DNA from: Eustoma russellianum
Lineage: Eukaryota > Streptophyta > Magnoliopsida > Gentianales > Gentianaceae
Assembly: GCA_036186865.1 (NCBI GenBank)
Contig: AP025056.1
Span: 30,983,496-31,047,495 of the forward strand
Direction: 5' to 3'
Length of the DNA: 64,000 nt
How positions within the stretch are numbered: position 1 is the first letter of the stretch; each line of letters starts with the position of its first letter. The position numbers and the translations under genes are program-made. A model generated the notes under the pieces. It saw only the letters and a program-made list of their open reading frames with translations. It was not told the origin of the DNA and did no database searches. Shown in pieces: positions 53,788-64,000 of the stretch.

Positions 53788-55082
53788 ATGATTCTAAAAA
53801 CCATTTGGGGAGTTGAATGCCATAGGAGAGACTATGATGAACTGGAAAAACGTATGAACTCCTTTGGTCGTATGAATGGTTTATGGGTTGGATATTGGGA
53901 ATGTAAAACTCCTAGATATCAAACTCTTTCTCAGTGCAATAAAGACGTTAGTGCATATTACAATGAAATGCTTGATGATTTGTACTATGCTTATGTTGAA
54001 GAACATGAGGAATTAAGCATGATTAGGTTCTTTGCTGGATTAGATAAAGAGATCGCTGATTGCATGTTGTCTGAAAAATTCTCATCACTTTATGACATGT
54101 ATAAAAGGCAAAGATTGTTCAATCAAACCTAATCCCATGGCAAGTTAATCAAAACTATGGGTATGAACTGAACTCTTGTGATTCTGAAAATGACAAACCA
54201 AATCCAGTTAAGTTAAGCAATTTGAGTCAGCCTATGGATAATATTGAAAATGCATTGCTTCAACTTAGAGACATGGTGCAAGTAATGATAGAATCTGAAA
54301 AGAACAAAGACTTGCAATCTGACATTTCTATGAATGATGGTTTGTATAAAATTAGCCCCAACATGCCTGAAACTGGAACTCCTTTATCTGAATTGCATGT
54401 TCAACCTTGTGTACTGTCCGAAGAAGACCCTTCACTTGAATCTGTTGGTGATTTACAAAGTGTTATTCGTTTGCTTATAGATGATGTTAATTGTGATAAC
54501 ACTTTGTCTGAAAATGATTTACATTGTGACATGCATATAAATGAAATCCCTGTGCATGATCTGCATTATGCTGAGATGCTTGTTTCTGGGTTACAATCTG
54601 AATTACATCCTGTACATTTCATTGATGACATTGATGTAAGTAATTCTGTTGAGAATGACATTGATAAACTAGATTCTTATGATTTGATGTTAGCTGAACT
54701 AGATTGTCTACTTGATGTAGAGCTTGATCATGATGACATTATTGAAATAGATTCAGCTACAAATAAGCATAAATCCTTGGATGAACTAGTTAATGAATTG
54801 AATGACATATTTAGTATAGATGAAGACTCTATTTCTGAAATATCTATTTCATCTCATCTTGTTGAATGTCTGCCTGTTGTCATCTCAATTGATACATCTT
54901 GTCTAAATATTGCACATGTCTGTAAGATTCGTACATTTAGTGTTAACATGTTGCAATATGCTTTTTGGATGTTGTTTTATCTATTAGGATGTATGTGTTC
55001 TAAAATTTTTGTTATCATATTGTTAATACATCCTAAACATTTTAGAAAGCGTGTACACACCTTATTCTTTCTTCAAAGATAA
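53788..55082 (+). pseudogene. Gag-like ORF of family B, frameshifted copy
   Basis: Same protein as the B-1 and B-2 ORFs, closest to B-2. One A is missing in the run after GACATGTAT (about 54100), so codons 1-114 end early at 54132. The original frame resumes and is open from 54222 to 55082 through the hydrophobic segment and HPKHFRKR. A single-base change is the only clear lesion, in keeping with a fairly recent insertion. Confidence 0.85.
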
Positions 55083-55218
55083 GGATGCACCAAGGTATTT
55101 CACCTTCACCATTTGTATCATGTTCCTATTTGGTTATGGTGTAGTTGAGCATACGTGTACATCCTAAACCCCTATCCCTTATTCTATCCATGTTGAGATT
55201 CGAGGACGAATCATTTTC

Positions 55219-55231
55219 AAGGGGGAGGGAA
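55219..55231 (+). other. Polypurine tract of B-3
   Basis: AAGGGGGAGGGAA before the 3' LTR, after the ATTCGAGGACGAAT tail. Confidence 0.85.
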
Positions 55232-56562
55232 TGATGAGCCCACGATGGGATCAATGCAACATATTTTCATGTATCATTTATTGTCACATGTTAGTTCTGT
55301 AAGACATGGCATATCACTGTTAACTCCGCACACACGCTACTTCTTATGTCTTATAGTCTTAACTAACCCTTAGGACATGTCATATATGTTGTGTATCTTG
55401 TGTTTGTTGCTTGGTGTATTTGAAGATAGGTCAAAGAGAGCTTTACATTGAAGAAGCGTGTTGTACATATCTTTAGTTGTTCTTTTTAATATTGTTGGTT
55501 GGTTAACCTTGTTTTAGGATAGTTTGTGTTGTATTATTGCCTTGTCTTTCAGGTACGCGTACTTAGCTTGAAAATGCAATTAGAACCTGAAATTTTGTCC
55601 AAGCAAGGAGGTGATAAGCAAGTAGCTTACAAGCAAGGTGGTGACAAGCACCCATGTCAAATCTGAATTTGTTCCTCACGTTAAGCATGGAGAGACAAGC
55701 TGCTCAAAGCTTTAACCAATAGGAAGGAGTCTTGCAAATGCTCAAACCAATCACAATCAAGTGAAGACAATTCAGCAAGCTGCACAAACTTGGATCCAAT
55801 CAAATTCAATGAAGAAATTGGCTGGTTTATGGTTAATTGGTTTGAATATTCAAAGCCTAAACTACAACCAATCAAAAGGGAGTTCAAACCAAGCTGCTCA
55901 ATACATTATCCAATCAAAACTTTGGCTGAAAATCAAGCATGGAAGAAACGTTAAATCCTTTGAAAATTTAAAGCCAACTTGCAACCAATCAAAGGCCATT
56001 CCAAAGCAAGCTGCTCCATGTGTTATCCAATCAAATTGATCAAAGAAAGAAGGCTGAATCTAGCAAGGAATCGGGCAAAGCAACCAGAATTCTTGGAACA
56101 AAAGTTGTTCAAAAAGCAAGCATGTCATTTTAGTCTTGTACTTTGTACTTTAAAACTTGTACCTATGTCATTTTCGTTTGCTATAAATAGGTAGGAACCT
56201 GAATGTACAAAACAACAATTCAAACACAATTTCAAATACATTTCAATCAGATTTACCTTTAAGGAGTTCTCAACTTTCTAGTTGAAGTTAAAACCACTTA
56301 ACGGTTTCTTTCAAGTTCCTAGCCTAGAACTTGTTAGTATTTGCTTCATCATTTGGTTTACAGCATCTTAGGGTCTCATTGAGGTTTTAGATGTGTTGGA
56401 GTGCCAAAGAGGGAGAGGTGTTGGCATAAATTGAGCCAAGAACAATGGTTAAAGTTCAAGGGGTATCTTGGAGATGTTCTTTGACATAGCTTGTGTTCAA
56501 ATCAGTTTGGAATAGGAGACAAAGTCCTTGGCAACGTTTTCTAGCCTTCGTTTGGCTCATCA
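55232..56562 (+). repeat. 3' LTR of B-3
   Basis: 1331 bp; ends CTCATCA at 56562. Confidence 0.95.
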
Positions 56563-57830
56563 CCGTGTTACCAAATCGCCCAGCCTATCGAGCCAACCCC
56601 AAAGAAACCAAGGAAATCCAAAGGCAAGTAGAGGAGCTCCTAGCGAGTGGACAAGTTCGAGAGAGCTTAAGCCCATCCGCCGTCCCAGTCATTTTAGTAC
56701 CCAAAAAGGATGGAACGTGGAGAATGTGTACCGATTGCCGAGCCAAAAACAAAATTACCGTCAAGTATAGGTACCCCATACCTAGGCTGGATGATATGTT
56801 GGATATGTTGCACGGATCTAAATTCTTCACCAAAATCGACCTTAAGCAAGGGTACTTTCAGGTACGCATTAGAGAAGGAAACGAATGGAAGACTGCATTC
56901 AAAACCAAATTTGGGCTCTATGAGTGGTTAGTGATGCCCTTCGGTCTCACCAACGCCCCTAGCACCTTTATGTGGCTAATGAATGAAGTCTTACGAGCGT
57001 TCATAGGCCGATTTGTTGTTGTTTATTTCGATGATATTCTAATCTATTCCCAAACCATAGAAGATCATCTTGACCACATTAAGACCGTTTTTGAGAAGCT
57101 TAAGCAAGAACAACTTTACGCCAACTTTAAGAAGTGCTCTTTTTGTTTAGAACGCGTAGTTTTCCTAGGCTTTGTCATTTCAGCAGAGGGAGTAGAGATG
57201 GATGAAGAAAAGGTTAGGTCAATTATGTAGTGGCCTATACCTAAGAATGTAGGGGAAGTTCGCAGTTTTCATGGACTAGCAAGCTTTTATAGACGCTTTG
57301 TCAAAGATTTCTCTTCCATAGCTGCACCCCTAAATGAAATTGTAAAAAAAGATGTGCCTTTTAGGTGGGAAGAGCCACAACAACAGGCATTTGATGAGCT
57401 TAAGCGTAGGCTGACCACTGCACCTATACTTAGGTCACCGAATTTTGACGAAACCTTTGAGATCGAGTGTGATGCAAGTGGAGTGGGTATAGGCGCAATT
57501 CTGACAAAAGGTAAGAAACCCATAGCCTATTTTAGTGAAAAGTTGAAAGGAGATGCATTGAATTACTCTACTTATGATAAGGAACTTTATGCCCTTGTGA
57601 GATCCCTATAAACTTGGCAACATTATCTTCAACCTAAAGAATTTGTGATCCACACTGACCATGAAAGCCTTAAGTATCTTAAAGGGCAAGGAAAGTTAAA
57701 CAAGAGACATGCCAAATGGGTAGAATACATAGAACAATTCCCTTACGTGATTAAATATAAACAAGGAAAGGACAATATAGTGCCGATGCCCTCTCTAGGA
57801 GATACACATTACTGACTACGTTATCCTCAC
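56563..57830 (+). pseudogene. pol: Gypsy RT and RNase H of A-2
   Basis: The RT is open to 57230: SPSAVPVILVPKKDGTWRMC, KYRYPIPRLDDML, FTKIDLKQGYFQVR (first catalytic D), MPFGLTNAPSTFM and YFDDILIYS (catalytic DD). Stop TAG at 57228-57230 in place of an amino acid before W. The RNase H follows (IECDASGVGIGAIL, YFSEKLKG, YSTYDKELYALVR), with stops at 57609-57611 and a frameshift near 57780. The domains themselves are well preserved, but the polyprotein cannot be made. Confidence 0.93.
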
Positions 57831-59089
57831 GCTTTTTAGGGTTCGAATCCCTTAAGGAATTGTAACCCAATGACCATGACTTTGGCACCATTTTCGAGGC
57901 TTGCAAAGAGGCACCATTTGGGAAATTCTACATACATGAGGGTTATCTTTTCAAAGAACAAAAATTTCGTGTTCCCCAATCATCCTTACGAGAAGCATTG
58001 ACTAGAGAAGCCCATGGGGGAGGTTTGATGGGTCATTTCGGAGTGTTCAAAACCCTTGAAACTCTTAAGGAACATTTCTATTGGCCCCACATGAGAGTAG
58101 ACATCGAGAGGTTGTGTGGTAGTTGCATCACTTGCAAACAAGCCAAATCCAAGTCCCAACCACATGGCCTTTACACGCCTTTACCCGTCCCTGATTCACC
58201 TTGAATTGACATTTCCATGGACTTTGTTTCAGGACTTCCTAGGTCTCGAAGAGGGCGCGATAGTATTTATGTTGTGGTTGATCGATTTTCAAAAATGGCA
58301 CATTTCATTGCATGTAAGAAAGTTGATGACGCCACACATGTTGCTGATTTGTTCTTCAAAGAAATTGTGAGATTGCATGGCATGCCACGTACAATTGTAA
58401 GTGATAGAGATACGAAATTTTTGAGTCACTTTTTGTTTGTTTTGTGGGCTAAACTTGGTACACAATTGTTGTTTTCAACCACTGCACACCCACAAACTGA
58501 TGGCCAAACTGAAGTCGTTAATCGTACTCTTTCTCAACTTTTGCGTGCCATTTTGCAAAAACACATTAAACATTGGGAAGATTGTTTACCATATATCGAA
58601 TTTGCATACAATAGGAATGTCCATCACGGTACTTTGCATAGTCCATTTAAAATCGTGTATAGCTTTAATCCCTTGTCTCCCCTCGATTTGATTCCTATTC
58701 CCGTGCATGAACGTTCTAGCCTTGATGGTAAACAAAAAGCGGAAAAGATAAAGAAACTGCATGAACAAGTTAAAACACAACTTGAAAAGAAAAACAAAGC
58801 TTATGAAAGACGAGCTAACAAACATCGAAAACGAGTTGTGTTTAAACCTGGAGATTCAGTGTGGTTACATTTGCGCAAAGAGAGATTTTCCAATGAGAGA
58901 AAGTCAAAACTGTTACCTCGAGGAGATGGACCTTTCAAAGTTTTGAAACGCATAGGTGACAATGCATACATCCTTGATCTTCCCGAAAGGTATGGTTCAA
59001 TTTCGCCTACTTTTAATGTTGCTGACCTCACCCTTTTCAACGATGACCTTTTTGATTCGAGGACGAATCCTTTGCGGAGGGGGGATTGA
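57831..59089 (+). pseudogene. pol: Gypsy integrase of A-2
   Basis: Zinc region (HGGGLMGHFG ... CGSCITCKQAK) at about 58010-58145, stop at 58202-58204, then 290 open codons (58217-59089): core with MDFVSGLP, VDRFSKMAHF, VSDRDTKF and QTDGQTEVVNR (D, D and E present), then FKPGD and LLPRGDGPFKVLKRIGDNAY. It ends ADLTLF...DSRTNP. No chromodomain follows. The stop TGA (59087-59089) is the first three bases of the 3' LTR. Confidence 0.92.
59075..59085 (+). other. Polypurine tract of A-2
   Basis: CGGAGGGGGGA before the LTR; it overlaps the last integrase codons. Confidence 0.85.
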
Positions 59090-60520
59090 TGAGGATCAAG
59101 GGTCCGATGAGGATCAAGGGCCCCATCAAGAGGTCAAAGGTCCTATGACAAGAAGGAGGGCAAGAGAACTTTGTCATCAAGTTGCCACCTTCTTGTACAA
59201 GCATGTTCAAGATGAACCTAAGATTCCTTGGGTTCATTTCATTGAACCTTCACCTTGAGTGTGTGTAAACGTGTGTGTTGCCTTCTTTATCTTGAAGTTT
59301 ATCTTGTTTTCTTGTGATCTTTGTTTTATGTGTTTGCTTTGTAGGAAAATTAGGTACGTGGAAGATCCAAATAAAATGAAGGTCCAAAATGAGGAAGATA
59401 GCCGTATGTTACAAAAAAGGAGACCAAAAGAATGTTGTCTTGAAGAGAATGTTTGTCTCCACCAAGACAAATTCAAAGGTGTCCAAGATAGAATCTCTTG
59501 ATCATATTGAAATCAAAAATCATCTCCATTTATCCACAAGGGGCCGGCCATGCTTGAAGTAAAAGGATGATGATCAAATTGAATTTAAATTCAAAGCCAA
59601 ACTTGAATTTAAATTCAACCTTAAATTTGAATTCAAGTTTCAACCAAATTGAGGCTTCAAATTCAAGATGAATTCAGCCAAATTAACCAGCCATCCACAC
59701 GCCATTTTGCAATTCAAATTGAATTCAAGTTTGAATTCAAATTCAAACTCAATTTGAATCAAACTTCAACCATCATTTGAATTCAATTTCAGCCAGCTTA
59801 TCAACATCAAATCAGATTTTCTAATCTCCATTCATCTTCAATACATGGCTGGAATGGTGGGAAAGGTTATGCAAGAGCCAAGTTCAAAGCAAGCTCAAAT
59901 TCAAAACCAACTTGAATTCAAATTCAACCAACTTTTGAATTCAACTTCAGGCCTCATCTTACTCATCAAATCAGCTCCTCCAAGGCATTATTGGACTCTC
60001 GTACATGGCTGACTATGGAGAGAATAGGATCTTGCAAGCATTTCAAATTTTAGCTAGAATTTGTTTTAGTTTTGAATTCAAATAATTTCAAATTTCAAAC
60101 ATTATTAGCTAGCTTATTTTGAAATAACTTCTGGTCATTTGAAGGCTACTAGGACGAGACATAAGGCCTATAAATAGACCCCTTTGGCCGATTGTAATCA
60201 CAACTTTGGATGAATAACAATTCTTGATATTTCCTTCACTTTGTGTGATACTTTGTTTTCTTGATTTTGCATTAAAAACCTAAGTTAAGATCCTTCAAAG
60301 TTGAGCATTTTGAAGGTGTTGCCATTGCTAAAAGGTACCGTCCAGGAGGGCCATATTGGTTTGCCTGATCAACGACCATCTTGAAGTGTTGGTCTTGCTC
60401 GTTTGATCCACATGTTTCTATCACTAAGGAAGCAAGGGGAAGTCTTCTTCCTTGTGCCTAACCCTTTGTGAAGGACATTTGGAAGGTGGAATTGTTGGAG
60501 CCCACGAGTTGCACACATCA
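59087..60520 (+). repeat. 3' LTR of A-2
   Basis: 1434 bp, TGATGAGGATC ... GCACACATCA. It starts with a short tandem duplication (GATGAGGATCAAGGG twice). Long AT-rich arrays of TTGAATTCAA type at about 59570-59960. TATA box 60169-60176. Confidence 0.93.
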
Positions 60521-60874
60521 CAAAGTCATAATCATCGTGCTAAAATGGAATGTAATAATCATTGTACCTTCTTGGAGCGTACCTTCTTGGTTGTGTTGGA
60601 GGAACAAACCTTCTTGGCTCGATGTGTGGTGGTCTAAGGTTTTCATCCTCAACTTCTTCTGGAGGGTGACGCCTTGGTTGTGGCATAGGAACGGCCCTGC
60701 TTGTTCCTTGTCCATTACTCATCTTGTAGCTCCGTTCAACATCCTCCAATCGATATTTGATTACCTTGTTGTCATGCATGAGTTTCTTTAACATCTTCAG
60801 CATTTGTTGTTGTGTTTGTCAACAATCTCGGCCTCTTTTGACTTGCTAGATGCGGAATGATTGCTGCTCTCCAT
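60521..60874 (-). pseudogene. gag: Gypsy gag N terminus of A-3
   Basis: Start codon at 60874-60872 (CAT on the plus strand): MESSNHSASSKSKEAE, parallel to the A-1 gag start. One base is missing in the CAACAACAA stretch near 60812 and shifts the frame. The piece 60803-60540 keeps KKLMHDNKVIKYRLEDVERSY and the basic RRYAPRRY region. A stop follows, and the piece then joins 50144 across A-2. Confidence 0.88.
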
Positions 60875-62185
60875 GTTGTACCTAAAGTGATTAAGGAAGA
60901 TGAAAAGAAAAGAAAAGAAGCAAACTAACACAAAGACAAGTAAACGTTAAGTGATTAGTAAAAGCAAAATATGAACACTCCTCTTTCTCTTATTTCCACT
61001 CTCTTACCACTTTGCTTCTTGGATAATCTGAGTTAATAAGATTCAAAGCGATCAATTAAGAAAGTGTTTGCCAATGCTTCCCCAAACCACAACGATCTCC
61101 ACTTGTTTCTTCCTTTTTGCTTTCAATTGGCACCAAATAGTATCAAAACAAAATCAAGAGAGATGAAAACAAACTTGAACTTTCTACTAAGATTCAAAGA
61201 AATTAAGCAACCAAAATTGATGTATAAGGCTGAACCAAAGATAAACTAAGGGTTGCTGTGGGCAATCTTTAGTTAATTTTGATTCTATTCACTTACTATC
61301 CACAAAATGGTTCAAGTCATGCAGTAATCAAGTATCCAAGTGTGTGAGGGGTTCAAGAAGAGCAGTATAAGGAAAATAAATGTGGGGAGGACGGTTTATG
61401 TATAGTGAAATGAAAGATGGTATCCAAGGTTGTCAAATTGCGTCAAAAAGTTTCAAATGATGCACAAACGTTTTGCTCTTTTCTTTTCTCTTGTTCTTTT
61501 GTTTTTCTTTCCTTTCTTGCTATTTCAATGTAAGCAAGTTCAGATTCTCTCCTTTTTTTGACTAGGGGCAGAATTGGAATTTGAAGTTTGTTGCCCTCAG
61601 AATTTTCGTTTTTGGGCAGAATAGCGCAATGACTTTGAATTTCAGTTTGCGGCCTTTAATTGCAACAAAATAACCTTGGAAGTGAGGGAGTTTGAGGTTG
61701 AAGAGACTTAGGATTAGGTTAGGGTTTTCAATTTGGGGTTGATGGGCGTTTTTGGGTATTTGTGGGATTTTGAGTTTTGGGAACTGATTGGACGGTATAT
61801 ATGGGCTATTTGGGTTGGTAATTGAGGATTTGTGTGGTCAATTTGGGTAGTGGGTGGTTTTAGGACAGAATTGGACAAAGTTAAAATTCTAGGGTTAGGG
61901 TTTTTTGAATGAGTTGGGAACTTTTGGTTTGGACTTTGCTAGGCAAAATTGGTTTGGGGGCATTTTGTGAACAGGGTAGATAAGGTATGTTGGAATCTGG
62001 TTGGTGAGTTTTAGGGTTGGGTTTGGGTTGGTTGTGCTTGGGCCATGGGGATTGAGAATTGTTTAGGGTTTTGTTAGAGTTGAAAATGACATGTGAAGAC
62101 AAACACACTTATGACTAGCTGGATTTAAAGCATGAAATCAATCACAATGTGAATCACAAGATGCATACAATCATCACCAACTAAA
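60875..62185 (-). other. Leader of A-3, gag-proximal part
   Basis: Non-coding; complement of the A-1 leader 31896-33137. It lacks the B-2 insertion: TGACT at 62112-62116 is the empty target site. TTAGGGTT-type motifs occur at about 61710-61730, 61890-61905 and 62065. Confidence 0.8.
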
Positions 62186-63628
62186 TGTTAGGAAATCAAC
62201 CGAGATCACTGCCAATCGCGCAGCGGAAAACAAAAACTTGATCTCCGATTTCCTAACAAGGATCCATGTTGTTCGTTTAATTCGACAAAAGAAATCAAAA
62301 ACTACCTCCGTAGATTCGAAGTCTGCAGATGGAAGAGGTGCGAAATCACGAACACCCTCTGTCGGTATCCACACGAACGCTTCCGTCCAGAGTGCTAGCT
62401 CTTCAAACGGCGCGGCTGAAGAACTCGTTTTTCTCAAAAACGATTCTAGGGTTTCGTTTTCTGTTCTTTCGTTTTTCTAATTGCTTGGTGTATGAGATAC
62501 GCCAAGCTCCATACATATATATAGATATCAAAATCCGATTGCAGATCGGATTTGTTAACGCTATCAAAATCCGTACCAGATACGGATTCTGTTAGGATTA
62601 GATAAAACAAATCAAAATCCATATCAAATATGGATTCTCTGTTATTATCCGATGATATAAATATATACATAAAAATATGAAATTAATAATAATAATTAAT
62701 ATCCAATATTAATATTATTAATATTAAAAAAACGATAATAATAATAATAATTAATATCCAATATTAATATTATTAATATTATTAATCTCAGCCATACGCA
62801 TTCTTGTGTGTGACCCGATAGGCCCATATTAATTGGCAGTTGATTAAATCTCTATTAAACCAACAAGTTGTAATTGGCCTCTAGCAAGGCATTACAACTA
62901 CCTAATTAATACGAGTAAAGTCCAACTAGCCTAATGATAGTACATGCATTAATCCATTTGTCACACGATATCTAGTTTGAACATAAGTCATGGTCAGCGT
63001 CATACTTATATAGTTCAAACATATGATTACTCGATCTCTAAGTAGACTGATAAAACAAATGATTTTGATCACACTATCAATTCATTTGAGCACGGCCATG
63101 CATTTCACAGTCTCACTAATCGAGGGGCCCAAAGATATCTCTCTCAAAAGAGAGGGACAAATTCTATTTTGATTGTTCAATATCCTCTACATAATTTCTA
63201 TCACATTCAATCATGACCTTTATTATTATCTAGTTACGGATAACGTTTGATCATGTCAAAATATAATAGTCCTTATGTTAGAAACTATGACAATCTCAAG
63301 TCAAAGGATTAAAACATGACTATCATGAGATTTACTTATGACGCTAATCCATGTAGCAATCTCATGATGGGTCTATCCAATACACTGTTCTCTAACAAGT
63401 ATCTATGAGATTGATTCGTATCACCATACACATAATCATATCATGATTATCAAATCAATACTCATACTGATTATAAATTATTTTGTCTCCATAACAATAA
63501 TGAATCAAGGACATATATCAAAATTGTGTAACATACTAACCAACAATAATGATAATAAAACCTCTTTTATTAATAATAAATGCATAACATAAATATCCAA
63601 ATCATGGCCTAGGGCACATACACTAACA
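62186..63628 (-). mobile_element. Solo LTR of a copia-type element
   Basis: 1443 bp, TGTTAGGAAATC ... CACTAACA, flanked by CTAAA at 62181-62185 and 63629-63633. The minus-strand reading (TGTTAGTGTATGTGCCC ... CCTAACA) places a TATA-like CTATATATA (near 62515) before a GC-richer end, so the LTR points left. No internal sequence remains. Copia assignment rests on TGTTAG ends and 5-bp duplication and is moderate. ORFs inside are short and unsupported. Confidence 0.85.
62681..62790. repeat. AT-rich tandem duplication in the solo LTR
   Basis: ATAATAATAATTAATATCCAATATTAATATTATTAATATT occurs twice in tandem within trinucleotide-like ATT/AAT runs. Confidence 0.75.
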
Positions 63629-63985
63629 CTAAAAGCTTCGGTAGCAACAAGATGATCTGAAATCGAGGTAGTTTTATAGACTGATGGTTGTAGTATTAAA
63701 AAGAGAGCTGAATGTAACCTAAATGCACAAACCCTAACTTATTCAAGTTTGAATGACTCAAATCCAATGTGACGGTAAAATTAAAAGTGATGACACTTGA
63801 ATGATGAAAAGAAAAATGCAGCAAAAGACAAAGACTCAAAAACCCTAGGACGTTTTTCCTTTTTTATACGTGAGAGACACAAATGAAGTGAAGAATTAGG
63901 GTAGAAGAAGGACTCAAGACTAGACTTGAAATGACTAGACTCAAACGAAAGGAAATGATAGAAGATGGTGGAATAGAGTAACCTG
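63629..63985 (-). other. Leader of A-3, primer-site-proximal part
   Basis: Complement of A-1 25385-25740. Non-coding. Confidence 0.8.
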
Positions 63986-63997
63986 TCTCTGATACCA
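63986..63997 (-). other. Primer binding site of A-3
   Basis: Plus strand TCTCTGATACCA. The 5' LTR should start within about three bases after the window end. Confidence 0.85.
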
Positions 63998-64000
63998 ATT

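Larger units (their letters stand above)
50691..56562 (+). mobile_element. B-3: complete family B element inserted in A-2 pol
   Basis: LTRs at 50691-52021 and 55232-56562 (1331 bp each). Target duplication CCGTG at 50686-50690 and 56563-56567; removing the element restores the pol reading frame. Three LTR differences are visible (near 51532, 51716 and 52008 against their partners). The ORF has one frameshift. Confidence 0.96.
50145..60520 (+). mobile_element. A-2: internally deleted family A gypsy element, interrupted by B-3
   Basis: Bounded by CAAAG at 50140-50144 and 60521-60525, a 5-bp target duplication in the A-3 gag. The 5' LTR is reduced to about 37 bp. Leader, gag and most of the protease are gone. 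Pol resumes near 50182 and, after B-3 (50691-56562), runs to 59089. Purine tract 59075-59085, full 3' LTR 59087-60520. Confidence 0.92.
48076..64000 (-). mobile_element. A-3: decayed family A gypsy element, minus strand
   Basis: Own sequence is 48076-50144 and 60521-64000. From right to left: primer site at the window end, leader with a solo LTR, gag start at 60874, gag end, protease and RT start. A-2 interrupts gag with target duplication CAAAG. The 5' LTR lies beyond the window. The 3' half is probably 19598-22813, displaced by A-1 and deletions; that link is inference. Confidence 0.8.

Noticed and set aside
62238..62480. 80-codon ORF with a GC-richer stretch, possibly a host gene fragment
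   Set aside because: It lies wholly inside the solo LTR defined by CTAAA duplications and corresponds to its transcribed end.

Overview
This window is plant nuclear DNA, almost certainly intergenic heterochromatin. It consists end to end of LTR retrotransposons, most of them nested inside one another. I see no host protein-coding gene, rRNA, tRNA gene or CRISPR array. The plant assignment rests on tRNA-iMet primer sites (TGGTATCAGAGC), a Sirevirus-type copia with 2.7 kb LTRs, a TRIM, and Ty3/gypsy pol sequence of plant type. I cannot name the species. A eudicot is a guess.

Names used here. Family A is a Ty3/gypsy element with ~1.43 kb LTRs that begin TGATGAGGATC. Family B is a non-autonomous (LARD-like) element with 1.33-1.43 kb LTRs that begin TGATGAGCCCACGATGGG; it carries one 431-aa gag-like ORF and no pol. 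Family C is a Sirevirus-like copia with 2.70-2.75 kb LTRs and separate gag and pol frames.

Layout. 1-6279: B-1 (minus), inserted in a family A LTR whose remnant is 6280-6524. 6532-7366 and 18699-19129: a second family A LTR split by C-1 (7367-18698, plus, complete). 19130-19597: remnant of an unassigned LTR element with a primer site. 19598-22813: 3' LTR and decayed 3' half of pol of a minus-strand family A element. 22814-23140: a complete 327-bp TRIM. 23141-23939: a truncated family A LTR. 23940-48081: A-1 (plus), a gag-bearing, pol-less family A element, interrupted by B-2 (25816-31895, target duplication AGTCA) and C-2 (35538-46974, minus, target duplication CTAAG). 48076-50144 and 60521-64000: A-3 (minus, decayed gag-protease-RT start and leader). 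It is interrupted by A-2 (50145-60520, target duplication CAAAG), which is itself interrupted by B-3 (50691-56562, target duplication CCGTG). A solo copia LTR (62186-63628, target duplication CTAAA) sits in the A-3 leader. The window ends at the A-3 primer site.

How the parts relate. C-1 and C-2 keep full-length gag and pol frames and near-identical LTR pairs, so they are recent. B-1 has only one LTR mismatch that I can see. B-2 is older and A-1 and A-3 older still. Family B has no enzymes. Its ORF contains a truncated gag core, and its 3' tail repeats the last pol codons of family A, so a family A gypsy is the likely mobilising partner. A-1 has an intermediate structure: a gypsy gag followed, in place of pol, by an acidic reading frame with a hydrophobic HPKH(F/I)RKR tail that resembles the family B ORF. 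This lineage of pol-less elements with a gag-like, possibly membrane-anchored product is the most unusual feature of the window.
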